This document shows positions 9,817-21,100 of a stretch of DNA of 26,054 nucleotides, piece by piece. Source of the DNA: Irineochytrium annulatum (taxonomy: Eukaryota > Chytridiomycota > Chytridiomycetes > Chytridiales > Chytridiaceae); the NCBI GenBank assembly GCA_027600665.1, contig JADGJL010000301.1:1-26054 (forward strand), written 5' to 3'. Within the stretch, counting starts at the first letter, position 1, and each line of letters starts with the position of its first letter. The translations under genes were made by a program, and so were the position numbers. The notes under the pieces are model-generated. The model saw nothing but the letters and a program-made list of their open reading frames with translations. It was not told where the DNA came from and searched no databases.

Positions 9817-11659
9817 TCAGATAGCGCCACCATTGGTCCCGGTGCCCGGAATCATTGATGCAAAGTCCCCAAATCCAAATCGGATACCTCCCAAATACGC
9901 AAGCAGCCCACCACGCGCGTTGACGACCGGAAGCTCGTCCTCGGCGTCCGAGAACACGGAGTCTGCTGACTCCTCATCCGAGTCGTAGCCATTCGACGAC
10001 GACTTCCGAGATCGGCTACTCCGTTGCAGCCCCACGGAGCACTCCCCAACGTCCGACGGGCCGTCAATGTCGGATCCAAACAGCGTCACCGCCGACGATG
10101 ACTTGACCATCGTCTTCTCCGGCACCGCCGCGACGGGTGCAGCCGCTTCCACAACCACCTTCGCGCCCCTGAACAAGCCCGCCGCCCACGGACCCAAGAT
10201 CCTCCTCGCTGGCTCGTCCTCCTCGAGGCCCAGCGCGGCCATATCAAACTCCACCTCCTCGACCAAATGCCGCTCGATGACTACCTCGGGCAGCTCCGGG
10301 TCTACCTCTTCGACCCACCCACGATCTCTCCCGCTGCCCGTACCCCTCGGCGTCCTCGCGCTCGTGATCACGCTCGTCCTGGTCTCGGGCGCGTGGCAAC
10401 CCGCCGCGAGGCTCGCCAGCCTCGCGTGCATCTCCTTCCTCTCCCAATGCTTGCACGCGGATCTCACATGCTCCTCTAAGATCGCGTTGTGTCTCTCGGG
10501 GTATTGCAGCCTGATGGCGTGCCCGGCTCCCTCGAAAACGACGTACCGAGCGTGCAGCGCGTCCTTGAGGTACTCGGACGAAGATGGTTGGATGAGGACG
10601 TTATCTTCTGTGCCCGTCATCACGAGGACGGGAAAGCGGGCGTCCCGTATCTCTTTTAGGCGTTGGGCACTCATCCAGTGGGTCATGCAGGCGGACTGTT
10701 GGTTAGCGCGGCCTTCGGGGTTCTGGAGGCCGACGGAGGTGAAGCGGGAGATGGTGAAGGCGAGGATGTGGTCTCGGTTGGTAGCGTGGCCGGTGTGGGA
10801 GGGGGCAGGCTCGTCGAGCCATTTCTAAGATGAGATGTGACTATTAGCTGCAAGGGCAAGAAAAAAAAATCGTTCACAAGTACAACTTACTGGCGGGAAG
10901 AGAAGGTTGTTGACAACATGAGAGGCGAAGCTTTCAATTGTTTTCTCCCCTTTTGGACCGCCAAAAGCGAGCCCTGCGTATCCCGCCGCCTGCAAACAAC
11001 AGAAAATGTCAGAAGCTCTACAAGACCAGTTATCCGAAATCCATGGAAATACTACCGGCAAGCCGTTAAAGTACGCGTACGTGCTCTCCAACGTCAGACT
11101 CCGCACTCGGTCCTGACACAAGTGCGCAAGCTCCTGGGCGATCATGCCCCCCATCGACAGACCGACAACGTGAAAATCCTCCCACTTCAGATAATCCAAT
11201 AAATCCCGCACGTCCATCGCCATTTCGCTTGTTCTTTATTTGGGGGCAGGTCAGCCTAAAGCCCTTCAATCCCATGATAAAGAAGTAGTACCTGTATCTA
11301 CCCTTGGGGGATGACGACAGCCCTCCACCTCGGTTGTCGAGTATGCAGACGGAGAACTCGGGCAACTTGGCAAAGTGTTCAACCTAATGTTGCGGAACAA
11401 GCCTTAGTACAGAGCGCCGATGCTCCACGGCAGCTCATAGTCTCACCTGCATATCCCATTGATGGCAGATGTTCCCGAAGCCTGCATAATGTAGAGTCAG
11501 CCCTACAGCGGACGTGCCACCGTGCGGTGGGAAGCTAGCCGACAACGCCCGTTACCCACCACCGATGAAGACAAGCCGGACGGGTCCGTTCCCGTGCACT
11601 TCGTAGTAGAGTTTCACGGGCTCGCTCCCATGGCTTTTAGCGACGAGGCAGTACGGCAT
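9817..11659 (-). CDS. Alpha/beta hydrolase with acidic C-terminal extension
   Basis: Six exons: 11659-11560, 11481-11447, 11383-11292, 11227-11056, 10989-10891, 10824-9817, giving 501 residues in frame. The alpha/beta hydrolase core has the oxyanion-region stretch FIGGFGNICHQWDMQ, CILDNRGGG, and the nucleophile elbow GLSMGG with Ser100. The acid is probably Asp240 in TGTEDNV, and the His is His268 in EGAGHAI, so the triad looks complete. The substrate cannot be read from the sequence; family members include esterases, lipases and epoxide-hydrolase-like enzymes. After about residue 300 the chain becomes acidic and Ser-rich (SDEESADSVFSDAEDE) and ends in a Gly-rich hydrophobic stretch, which is unusual for a core enzyme of this class. 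The start MPYCLVAKSHG is chosen because PVKLYYEVHG follows as in relatives. It is divergent from the VASt gene and convergent with the forkhead gene. Confidence 0.88.
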
Positions 11660-12145
11660 TTCGGTTCAAGTGCTCAGGTTGGAGGAGGAGATGAGGCGTT
11701 CGTTATCGATGCCTGGGATAAAGAGTCCTCCTATCCCAGGCGCGATGGAAAGGAAGGCAATGTGCTTATGTGGTCCAGCGTGATGCAAGGAGATAATGGA
11801 CGGTGACAATCCGTGCCTTGCCTTTGATCATTTGTAGGGCACGTCACGATGCCCCAACGCCACTTTAAACGATCACCGGACCGCGACCTCGATCCACCTT
11901 TATACAATCGCCAACGACGACAGAAGATAAAGCAGAATGGCGTTCCCTCCTTGAAATTACGTTGATCTATTATCACAGCGATTAGCCGCGTGTGCACAGA
12001 AGATGGGTCGACGGGATGCAATGCGATGCGATAGATACCATCCAGCGGGGGGATTGTTCTTTCTGGCCTTGTGGCGAGCAGGACAATCCCCATGCTTAGT
12101 ACTTGTATCACGAAGCCCCTGTTGGTCACGCGTTTTCCTTAGAGA
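11660..12145. promoter_or_regulatory. Divergent promoter region, hydrolase/VASt gene
   Basis: There are 486 bp between two divergent start codons. No GRAM-domain coding sequence and no clear TATA box were found. Short open frames overlap here but show no domain. A GATGCAATGCGATGCGATAG stretch near 12014 is a short imperfect repeat. Confidence 0.45.
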
Positions 12146-14091
12146 ATGATCGCTGATGCCGAGGCATCCGACGACTCGATGACGACTGCGGCCAGGAAGC
12201 GTAATCCTTTCAGGGAGGGAGTGGTAGCGACAATGGGGTAGGTCACAGGCGCAGATCGCAGCACTTCCACTGACTCCGATGTTCCCAGCATTCCTCCAAC
12301 GCACTGGCCTGCACCGGCCCCAGCAGCCGGCAAGCGCCAGAGCCTGCACGGAGGCCTGTTCCCGCAGGAGCTTTACGATCCCATACTGGAGGGCATCGCG
12401 GCTAAGGCCAAGGACAATGAAGATTCGGCGCACCTGGCACCGCAGTCTGTGACCGAGACGGGTCCGCTTGGAAGTCCAGCCAGCCGGAGCGGGACGGTGG
12501 CGTCCAACGAGTCCGTGTCGGCGAATGGATCGATGAGCCTCGGCGACATCGGTCGCGCCCCGTCGCTGCCACGCCGAGGCACGATGAAGGAGGGGAAAGA
12601 GAAGGAGAAGGAGAAGGCGCGAATGAAGGAGGAGCGGGAGCGGGAGCGGAAGGAGAGCGAGCGAATGCAGAAGGAAGAACGCGAGAGGCAGCAGAAGGAG
12701 GCGAAGGAGGCCGAGAAAATGCGGAAGGAGAGGGAGAAGGAGGAGAAGCGCGAGAAGCGGGAGCGGTCCGTCGCTCGCGGTCGGACTGGCCTCATGAAGC
12801 GACCTGGGAGCTCGAAGTCGGCGGATGAGGGTGGCAGGAGGGACGAGGATTCAGGCAGGGAAACAGGCAGCGCGATGGCTGTCGCCGCCGAGCCGATTGC
12901 GTTGATTACGGACACATCCGCAGCGCTGGAGGTCGGGGTGGCCTCGCACGCAAAGCGGCAGAAGAGGAAGGATCGACCAAAAGGCCCCGTTTCCTGTGCA
13001 TGCGATCATAAAGGTCTTGTCAACATAGAGGATAAGAAGTACCCCATGGGTTTCGAGTTGTACAAGGACTACGTATACAGCAGACGGAAGGACATCGGCA
13101 AAGGAGGGTTCATGATCACTTTTTTGCAGACGAAACGTAACGTGAAGAATTTGTGCATGAGCGATTGGACGCCACCCGGCGCTGAGGCGGTGTTAAAAAG
13201 CTCCGACGAGATACTCCAGTCCGAGGATGTCCTTGACTTGCATACGGACAAAACGGGTTGGCATCGGAGAGTTGAATACATTTTGGTACGTAACAAATGT
13301 GTCTCACTGAGCAATTTATTAATTTTATGATAACAGCCTCTAGCGATTCCTCTCGGGCCAAAGCAAACACGCTGCGTCATCTCGGAGGAGATCGTTGCAA
13401 ATACGCCGTACACTCTTTGTGTCCGCTCCACAACCCAAAACCCAGATATTTTTGATGGGTTTAAGGTTATCGCGCGATTCTGCCTTTCGTATTATGGCAA
13501 GAGAGTCACTCGCCAGCTCGTCTCTGCCAGTGTCGACTTGTACGTAACAATTCCTAAAATGATCTCCCTTTTAACGAAGCTGACTTCTTTCTTTGCAGCT
13601 GGAAATTCACTGTAATCAAGATACCGATACAAAACGGCGCGTACGACGGCGTTCGCAGCAATTGCGTCTCTCTGTTTGCGGCGCTGGCGGAGGAAGTTGA
13701 CGAAGGGAACTGTGCACATGCTGAGGCGGTCACGGACGAAGACGAGGGAGTCGCAAAGTCCATAGTCTCAAGGTCGCCGTCTGCCAATGGCCCCAGGGAT
13801 ACGGTTCACCATCTTGGAGCGTCACGGGGTCCTACGCGAGTGGATTCTTCTTTTAAGCAGCCGGTCGCTTCCACACCAGATGCGAATGCTGGTGGCAACA
13901 TGCGCTTTAACAAGGCTGTTTTCGCTGTTGTGTCGATGGTTTTTTTCTTGATGTTCGTGAACTCCTTAGTTCTTTGGCAATTGGTAGGAGCCACGGAGAT
14001 GATCGGAGGAACTTTGAAGAGATTTAGCGATGTAGTTGCTCGCCTGGAGGAGGACATTGCAGCCTTGAAGATCACAGCAGCGCAGACGTAA
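12146..14091 (+). CDS. VASt-domain membrane protein (Lam/Ysp-like, GRAM-less)
   Basis: Exons 12146-12237, 12289-13285, 13337-13539 and 13599-14091 give 594 residues. A Lys/Glu/Arg-rich coiled-coil segment (about 129-194) precedes a VASt (StART-like) domain at about 264-461, with CACDHKG, IPLGPKQTRCVI, TPYTLCVRSTTQNPD and WKFTVIKIPIQNG. A single transmembrane helix (about 535-557, AVFAVVSMVFFLMFVNSLVL) and a short amphipathic tail follow. In the Lam/Aster family the VASt fold moves sterols at ER contact sites. Those proteins normally carry a GRAM domain before VASt; none is visible here. The first intron is uncertain: TAG at 12239-12241 must be spliced out, and GTAGGT...TTCCCAG (51 nt, with CTGAC branch-like site) is preferred over GTAATC at 12201 to AG at 12248. 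The later introns (51 and 59 nt) are clear. Confidence 0.85.
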
Positions 14092-14205
14092 TTGGGAGGA
14101 CAGTAATTGCACATATATTTATATGTTTTTTCTTTTTATTGTTTTCTTCCACAAAAGACCTCTTAGATAATATGAAAAGCTTGTTTTGTAGAGCTCATCT
14201 AACTG

Positions 14206-15398
14206 TCACGCAGCTGTGGGCGAGGGTGTGGGCGTTGCGGGTATGATATTCGAGCCGCTCTTGAAGAAGAGGAAGCGAAATAACAACGCAAAACCCACAT
14301 GTCCCACCACGACCGAAATCAGCACCGCAGTCCTAGCCGCAGGCCCGTTTGGAGAAGCCGTGAAGGCCGGCAGCAGGTTTTGCAGGAGAAAAAGGACTAC
14401 ACTCATGGTGAACAATGACGCACGCCGAACTGAAGCAAACACATACGAGAGATCGCAAGAGCGGTGAAAATCATTGACCACCGAAGGACCTCAGACGGGA
14501 TTACGCAAAAGAGCTGCTAAGGTGAGTTGTGACGACACATCAACACTCCCTACCGAAACAGGGATCCAAACAGTCATAGCATAGCCATACAAGTTGGCCA
14601 CCTCTAAAAACGACACCTTACAGGTGAAGTACTTGGCCAAACCCCAAATCGTCAAAGGCATTAAAGTCACAAAACTGTAGACGGAGGAGACAGCCACCGT
14701 CAACTTCGTCATGTCGTAATCGAAGTTCGGGTCGTTGCTCTTGTAGGCAAGGATCGATGCCGCCATTGTCGATGTGACAAACAAGGAGAAAATCACCGTG
14801 GTTGAGATCCAGAAAGGGCCTGACCCATGAAAAGCATTAGGCTGTTTTCTCCCATCGCTGCGAAACAGACGAAAACAGAGGATGTATACCGTAAAGGTCT
14901 GGGTTCACCTGAACTTTTTCCATAAACCCGCCCCGCGGCACCAGAGAGTCAAGTATTCTTTGTCGAACCTTTAAAGATCCAAGAGTCAAATGCGATCACG
15001 GGAACGACGGCAGGGGTACCTCCTCCGTGTCCACATCAAAAAACTGCGCGTAAAAGTCCGTCGTCCAGAATGCCGACGTCGACGTCCGTCTCGAAAGCGG
15101 CGCCGGCGTACTTCCTGCCAACCCTGCCGACTCAGTAAGTACATTAGTGGTCGGCAGCAGGGCGGGCTTGGATCCGGGGTTGCTGGTCAGATTCTGCTCG
15201 GCGCTGGACAGCACGAAATCTGCATTAATCGTTTAGCAGGATGATGAATACGCAGCAGCTAATCTTTAACGGACTTTGGAACTCCAGTTGGGCCTCTGGC
15301 GTGTCCAGCTGCCGATTGGGTTAGCGAAGGCAAGGGGCGTCAGCGGGTGTCCTTACCGGTTCCACGTCCACGTCTAAAACAGCTTCGTATCGTGCCAT
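14206..15398 (-). CDS. YIPF1: YIPF1/2-type Golgi membrane protein (Yip1 domain)
   Basis: Seven exons: 15398-15357, 15308-15275, 15219-15020, 14968-14890, 14819-14554, 14513-14447, 14396-14206, giving 292 residues (human YIPF1 about 306). YIPF proteins are multi-pass Golgi/ER membrane proteins that interact with Rab GTPases in vesicle traffic. The sequence shows LEFQNF near the N-terminus, then SAFWTTDFYAQFFDVDTEE, VNPDLYGPFWISTTVIF, LANLYGY-like VANLYGYAM and WIPVS, followed by hydrophobic helices that make about five membrane spans. The 50-nt intron at 14446-14397 was fixed by aligning the last loop with YIPF1; a 17-nt alternative also keeps frame but adds residues not seen in relatives. The 5' splice site of the second intron (GTCCGT) is weak. 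It is convergent with the VASt gene, with 114 bp between stop codons. Confidence 0.9.
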
Positions 15399-15846
15399 AT
15401 TTGCAGATCACACCGATTCCTTCACCTGTTGTTGCAGGGACGGATTATTGTATCTACTTCTAAAAAGACGTCGGTTTAACACAAAGATGAGCCAGATTTG
15501 CTGCCCTTTTGGTTTAAGCCGTACATCATGGTTCATATGGGTTCCTTCCCGTTCGGCATTTGGGCCGAGTGCTTTCGTCGTGCCGGTCGGCAGCTGGTCG
15601 CTGAGGCGCTGGGCAGACGAACTTTCTTCCTTGGCTTTCCAGCCCCTGGCAACCGCCTGCCGCATGGAAGTCTTTAAACATCTCGGCGAATCGCCAACTC
15701 TCAAAGCGGCATTCAGGGTCCCGCCACTCTGATTCTTTTTCTTACACGTTCTCTTTGTATCTTCATACCGTCAGAAGGTGCGCAGGCGAATTGGGAATGA
15801 ACCTTTTGCTTGGTTTAAACAATTACTCTGTATTTTACTTCGTAAT
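15399..15846. other. Intergenic region between THEG-repeat and YIPF genes
   Basis: 448 bp holding the 3' untranslated part of the THEG-repeat gene and the promoter of the YIPF gene, both minus strand. Open frames of about 95 codons exist on both strands but overlap each other and show no domain. No TATA box was recognised. Confidence 0.5.
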
Positions 15847-17220
15847 TTACTGATCTTCCACTACCGCACCTGTAACGTTGCCATTTTCTCCGGCCGGCGG
15901 AGCGCCAGCCTCGTCGTGGTCTTTCGCACCCGCATCCGGCTCAACAACAGCCGACCCGATGTCGCCTGTGTCGTTTCCCGTGTGCTCGCTCGTTCCGTCC
16001 GTCTCCGCCGCGGCCTCGGCGTTGTCCCCGGCCGCACTTGCGCCACCAACGATTGCCTCCCCGCTCGTTTCGGTGTTCTCGGAGTCGTGTCCCGCGTTCT
16101 CATCTCGCACAGCGTCCGCAAGGTCTGCCACGTTTCCAGTTGCTTCGATTTTGTCGTCGCCAGATGCATCGTCGACCTTTGCTTCGGAACTATCATCTGC
16201 CTTCACTTCGGCATCAGCGCCGGCCGTGACTTTAAGACCATCGTCCCCTTTCACTTCGGGGCCATCCACCGTCTTCATTTCTTCTGCCTTCACTTCAGGC
16301 CTTTCGGTTGTCTTCGTTTCGGGCTCGTCAGCGGTCACCTCCGCGGCATCTGCAGCACTCATTGCAGGTCCTTCATCAGCCTTTATCTCGGGGCCGGGTT
16401 GGTTTGCCGGCGCCTCACCCTCCTTCTCGGCAACTTTTTGTTGGCGGACTGTCTGGCGTGCCGCCGAGGCCTCAGGAGCATCAAGGCCATCGTCCTGGCC
16501 GACATCAGATCCATCCTCGTCTTCTAAAACCTCGTCCTTCTCGTCGGCGCCCTTCCCCTTCAAGATAGTGTGGTACTTTGGCTTCGAAAGGCGGTCGATC
16601 GTCTGCTGATTGATCGGTACGAGCCGAGTGGGCAACCGGGCCTCCCGTTGAGTCTGCCTCTTCTTTGGCGACGCCAGGCGATCGAAGAACCCCTTCGGAG
16701 CAGGCGCCGGCGCCGGCTTTTGAAACATCTCCTCGGGTAGCTGCATCTTGTGCGCGGCCCTCTGGGACGCCAGTCTGTCGAAGAGGGCCTTCGGCGATGC
16801 CACGACGACGCTGGTTCTCTGCAGCTCAGGCGGGAGTGGCGGCGTATGGGCGAGTTTCGGCTCGGCCAGGCGGACAAAGATAGACGCGGACGGTAGGCGC
16901 GGATATCGACTGAAGTTCGAGTGCGATGGGTCATCGAGGGCACATTTGAAAGGGTTCTCCATCACAGTGAACCGTTTGCGTTCCAAATCCACAGGCGAGG
17001 GCTTTCCAACTGGAATCATTTAGCACTGACATTGAGAGCAAACTCGTAGCTCACCAAGCTCCTGCTGCACCTTCCATAATGTCCTCTGCTTGTCCCACTT
17101 CAACTTGGCCCGCGGTAAAGGTTTCGCCGAGAGAACGTAACGCTCAACCTGGTAGTTATACGTTTCATACTCAGATGCAGACAGCTCGTTCAGCTGCATT
17201 TGGTGCGACGGCCCGTCCAT
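15847..17220 (-). CDS. THEG-repeat protein with long acidic tail
   Basis: Two exons, 17220-17055 and 17009-15847, joined over a 45-nt intron; 442 residues. Four THEG-type repeats carry the core RL(A/S)xPK or a near match: RLAEPK at 102, RLASQR at 134, RLASPK at 166, RLSKPK at 195, spaced 29-32 residues. THEG (SPMAP2) is known in animals as a sperm microtubule-associated protein, so a role on zoospore flagellar microtubules is a fair inference but not shown. From about 205 to the end the protein is Glu/Asp/Ala-rich with loose repeats of EVKADD/PEVKAEE type and no fold I recognise. The N-terminal 55 residues (NYQVERYVLSAKPLPRAKLK) are not low-complexity. The start at 17220 is the first ATG. It is divergent from PRKRIP1. 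Confidence 0.8.
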
Positions 17221-17364
17221 GGCGGCAGCTGCTGCAGACAGATTGCCCCGTCAGGCAACGCTCGATGATGGCCTCGAAAGGCAGCGGCGGTCTAGGAGAA
17301 GTTGCCGGCGGCCGAGACGCCGAACTTGTCAAGCGGCAATCTGCTTTGTCAAAGTTAAGCGATC
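17221..17364. promoter_or_regulatory. Compact divergent promoter, THEG-repeat gene/PRKRIP1
   Basis: Only 144 bp separate the two start codons, so both transcripts must start within this segment. No TATA box is evident. Confidence 0.6.
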
Positions 17365-18006
17365 ATGAGCAGCACCAAACGCAACCGCGATTCGGATGAT
17401 CCGTCGACGGATGAAGATACGGGTGGAGCCAAGATCAAGTCGGACGCTCCTAAGCGCGATCGTGGTATGCTGGAGGTGAGATTCTGGCATTCGCTTTTTG
17501 GTGCCCACTAATGAAGCCAAGTGCAGAAAACGCGGCATCATATTGAACGGTTAATGGCGCGGGTGGATAAACCCATACAATTGCCGCAACGGAGAGAATT
17601 TCACGTTCGCCCGCCGAAGGATTTCGTTCGTAATGTGCAAGGCTCCAGTGCAGGCGCGGGCTCTGGAGAATTCCACGTTTATCGCGCACTACGCAGGAAA
17701 GAGTACGCACGATTGAAGCAAATGGAGCAGAAGACGAAGGAGGTACGTTTTTTGTAACTAGGAAGTATTCTGATGGTGATTTAGGAAATTGCTGCACAGG
17801 AGTATGCCGAAAAGATTGAAGCAATCCGGCAAGCGGAAAATGAGAAGACGGCTAAAAAACGACAAAAGCGGAGGAAGCGCAGGAAGGGGGATGATAAGGA
17901 TAAGGACGGAAAGGCCGGTGAAAAAGCGGGTGATGCGGAAGAAAGGGACGAGGGGCGCATCCAAAGTGTTGGAGAGGAGAATGGAGGATCAGCAGTTGAA
18001 ACATGA
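17365..18006 (+). CDS. PRKRIP1: PRKRIP1 homologue, spliceosome-associated (DUF1168)
   Basis: Three exons, 17365-17475, 17527-17742 and 17785-18006, with introns of 51 and 42 nt; 182 residues against 184 in human. The family signature is complete: [50 protein letters not shown], then a long charged helix ([20 protein letters not shown]) and a Lys/Arg-rich run with an acidic end. In human spliceosome structures PRKRIP1 is a long helical component of the catalytic-stage complex. The animal name comes from PKR inhibition, which is not expected in fungi. The ATG at 17365 gives an acidic/basic N-terminus ([17 protein letters not shown]) that is not conserved, so the start is the least certain part. 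It is divergent from the THEG-repeat gene and convergent with Dicer. Confidence 0.92.
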
Positions 18007-18093
18007 ACACGTTTGGGGAACTCAGCAAAAGCATGTTGTTGTAATAGCTGAAGCGATACAAAGCTTAAAGTGATGTGGCATCCGAAAGGTTTA

Positions 18094-18099
18094 AATAAA
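18094..18099 (+). terminator. Poly(A) signal AATAAA of PRKRIP1
   Basis: AATAAA lies 87 nt after the PRKRIP1 stop and 12 nt before the Dicer stop codon on the other strand. Cleavage 10-30 nt downstream would place the PRKRIP1 3' end at or inside the last Dicer exon. Confidence 0.55.
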
Positions 18100-18111
18100 G
18101 AGGGGTCACTT

Positions 18112-21100
18112 TTACGGGGACTGATCATAATACCTCTTCTTCGCGGGTGGCATCTCGACGTCACTGGTACCGTCCTCGTCGCAAATGACCAGCTTTGTCT
18201 TCAAGAGAATGCCGTTCTCCACGATATTTATGGCGCTCGTATTCACGGCCCGGATAATCTCCATTTCCATCTCCTTCCCAATTATATTAGCAGCGCCGCC
18301 TGCCTCTTCAAGCAATCCTTTTATTGTCGTATCTCGCAATTTACAATCGCAAAGCGGGTCACCGCCGTGTTGAGGGTCGAGCAACTCCTTTAGGCGGGGT
18401 AACGCGATCTTTGCTGCCTCCCGCTTGGCAGACCGTTTTGAGTGCTCCACTCCCGACCCTATTAGCTTCCCGTGTTTATGGATAGTGTATTGATACAAAT
18501 TCGAGCCAGCCAAACCGCATCTTGGAGACGGTAAGTCAGGAAGCATGCACGGAAAAGCAGCTTAACTTGATGACGACTTTCCGACACCTTACCGACGTAG
18601 CCGCAACATATAACTCTTTAACTGGATTTTGAATGTTGGCGAAACCGCCGTCCCCATCGCTAGCGGCAATAAAGAGTTTCCACCAGGGCCGGATTATGAC
18701 CGTTTCTATAACCTTCGATGCCGCCGTCAAGTCTCCGTCAGAATCCACCGTCACCGCGCCGATAAGGGCCTCAAGTACGTCGCTGACAGCCTTCGGTGCT
18801 GCTGGCAATGTATGCCAGAAGAGAGTTTGATGGACGTCGATAGGTTCCGGTGGGAAGGTTGACATATCTATATTTATCACCTCATCCTCTATGCCCTCGG
18901 TATCTTTTAGACTTAGCACTTGACAACTGAAGTGATCCTACCGTCTATCAAAGCGCTATGGTCCACATCGTCGGAAGCACAAGCATCCATAGTGTGGTCC
19001 GCCGCAAGCTTCGTCCTGCCTTGACGCACCGCCTCTATTTGCTGACCGAACGCGGCCAACGAGGCAGCTAACGCAGAGCTCGAGTGCATTAAAAGTTTGT
19101 GAAGGCCGATATCATACGACGCAATGGCCAAGAATTGGTTATTGACAAGCTCTGATCTCAGGTCCGTCAGCTTCGAGGGACTAAAATCTTCCGGGCGAAT
19201 AAAAAGGTGGTTTGCGACAATGAAGCCGAGGACAGCGTCACCTTAAGACTTACGTGAGTGTCAACTTATCCCGAGGTGCAAAATGGGAAATGTACTAACC
19301 TAGAAATTCGAGACGCTGATAGCAGCGGCTGAAACCGTGCAATCCGATGCCTGACGTGTGCGTGAGCGCCTCGAAAGCAAGAGTCGGGTTCTTGAACGAA
19401 TAACCTATTTTCGACTCCAGCTTTTTAACCAAGTTCAATTGCAGTCTTTGCAACTCTTTATTTTCCACGCTTAACACGCAATCGCTGTGCGCCTTCGTGC
19501 TCTCCCAGTACATGCGGACGTAGTTCGCCCACTCGACCTCGTACACGTCGCCAAACAGTCGGCGAATGCATGTCGCGCCCCCGGTTACATACGAGCACGT
19601 AATGCACGCCCCAATTATGGCTTCGACCGTGTCGGCTACGCACTTATCCGATATTTTCTGATTTTGATTCTTAGTTATTTCGGGAAGGGCCCAAGTCTTT
19701 CTCGATAAAGCATCCACGGAGGTAGCTTCCGGGAACGAGAGACCCTCGCCTTTCCGCTTCAGTGTAGAATTCCTCTCCACTATTCGCCGTGTTCTGGTCA
19801 TCCATCCCTCGTTTTTGTCCGGATGATGAACAAACACATGAAGGGAGACGTGCAGTTTTAAGAACGCATCCCCGAGAAACTCCAAACGCTCGTAGTCGTA
19901 AACCCATCGAGCAGACGGTGCCGTAAGGGCGGTCTGGAACTGTATCGGTGTCACAAATTCTTCGAGCTGTAGGGCTGATCGCAAATCCAACGTCAAAAAC
20001 CGGTGGTTCATCAAGCGGATAATTAGAGGCAGAATAAGAGCAGATCTCGTAATTAAAGAAGCAGGAATAGGAAACGGGGCGCAGAACTGCGGAATGAGAT
20101 AAACGGGTCCAGATGTTGTCACTTCCTGCGATTTGCCCGGTTGATAGATGTGCGGGAGCGCTATCGCCAAAATGAGCGGCTGCTTTTCGGTAACTTCCTC
20201 CGTAATTTTCAGCCGCATTTTGTAAAACTCCGCAACATGTGGAAAGCCGGCTATCGGCGTCGAGAACGGATCAGCATCTGTCAACACGTCGAGAACTTTG
20301 TACTTTCGATCATAATACGCTCGATCACCTACGATAAGCTCTTGACCCATTTGTCCAAATAAATCACGAAAATTGTGCGAGTAGTCTCCGTATTGCGAAC
20401 CTGATGCCCAAGAGCTAATGGATACGGCCATTAATGCAGACCAGTCAACTATGTCCTCGGGATCCTTCCCTTCCTTCAGGTGAACCAGGCCGATTTCTCC
20501 GTTCTCCATCAATGGGACAGTCATATAACTCCAGGAGCTCGTCTCTGAGATCATTTCTTGTCGTAGCAGAGCAGAATACAACACGTGCTGATATCTTGCC
20601 AGAAGATCTAAACGGTCGTTGATCACCACCGGCTTTCTGCACGGATGCACCGAGACATGTCTGCTTTCTTCCGCAACGAGCAATGTGAACACTTGTAGCC
20701 CCTCTTCAGACGGCATGCTCGGAAGAAGCAGCCCCAAATCAAGTATGCGTTCCGTTCCGTCGCTCTCCTCCACCTGAAGCAGCAGCAGCCATCCGTCATT
20801 GCCCCACCCGTCTTTCATGCAAACCGGAACTCCAATTGGGTATTCCGTGACGGACTGCTCCTCGGTCGTGGTTTGCTTTAAATTCTTGACCGGTCCGCTT
20901 TTGATGCCGTCCACAGCGTCTAGAGTGTCGAGTTCAGCAGCAGTGTGTTTAACTCCAGGTATTGATCCCCTCTTCACCGGCTTCAGAAATTCATCCAGCT
21001 CTTTGGCGAAATACAAACATCTCACGGCCTCTAATGCTGCGCTCCGTTTAGCACTGCCTTTCCTGGTGCGCACTTTCCCGGTTATCACTCTGATTTTCTT

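Noticed and set aside
10067..10828. 253-codon plus-strand frame
   Set aside because: It is antisense to the hydrolase last exon, which has the catalytic motifs and joins to five further exons.
12373..12915. 180-codon minus-strand frame rich in Ser/Phe/Arg
   Set aside because: It is antisense to the Lys/Glu/Arg coiled coil of the VASt gene and is a composition artefact.
14430..14446. 17-nt intron in the YIPF gene
   Set aside because: It keeps frame, but a 50-nt intron from the same donor gives a better match to YIPF1/2 and fits the intron sizes in this window.
15778..16609. Two long plus-strand open frames (about 245 codons each)
   Set aside because: They are antisense to the acidic, repeat-rich tail of the THEG-repeat protein. 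GAG/GAC/GCC-rich codons on one strand leave the other strand open; no domain is seen.
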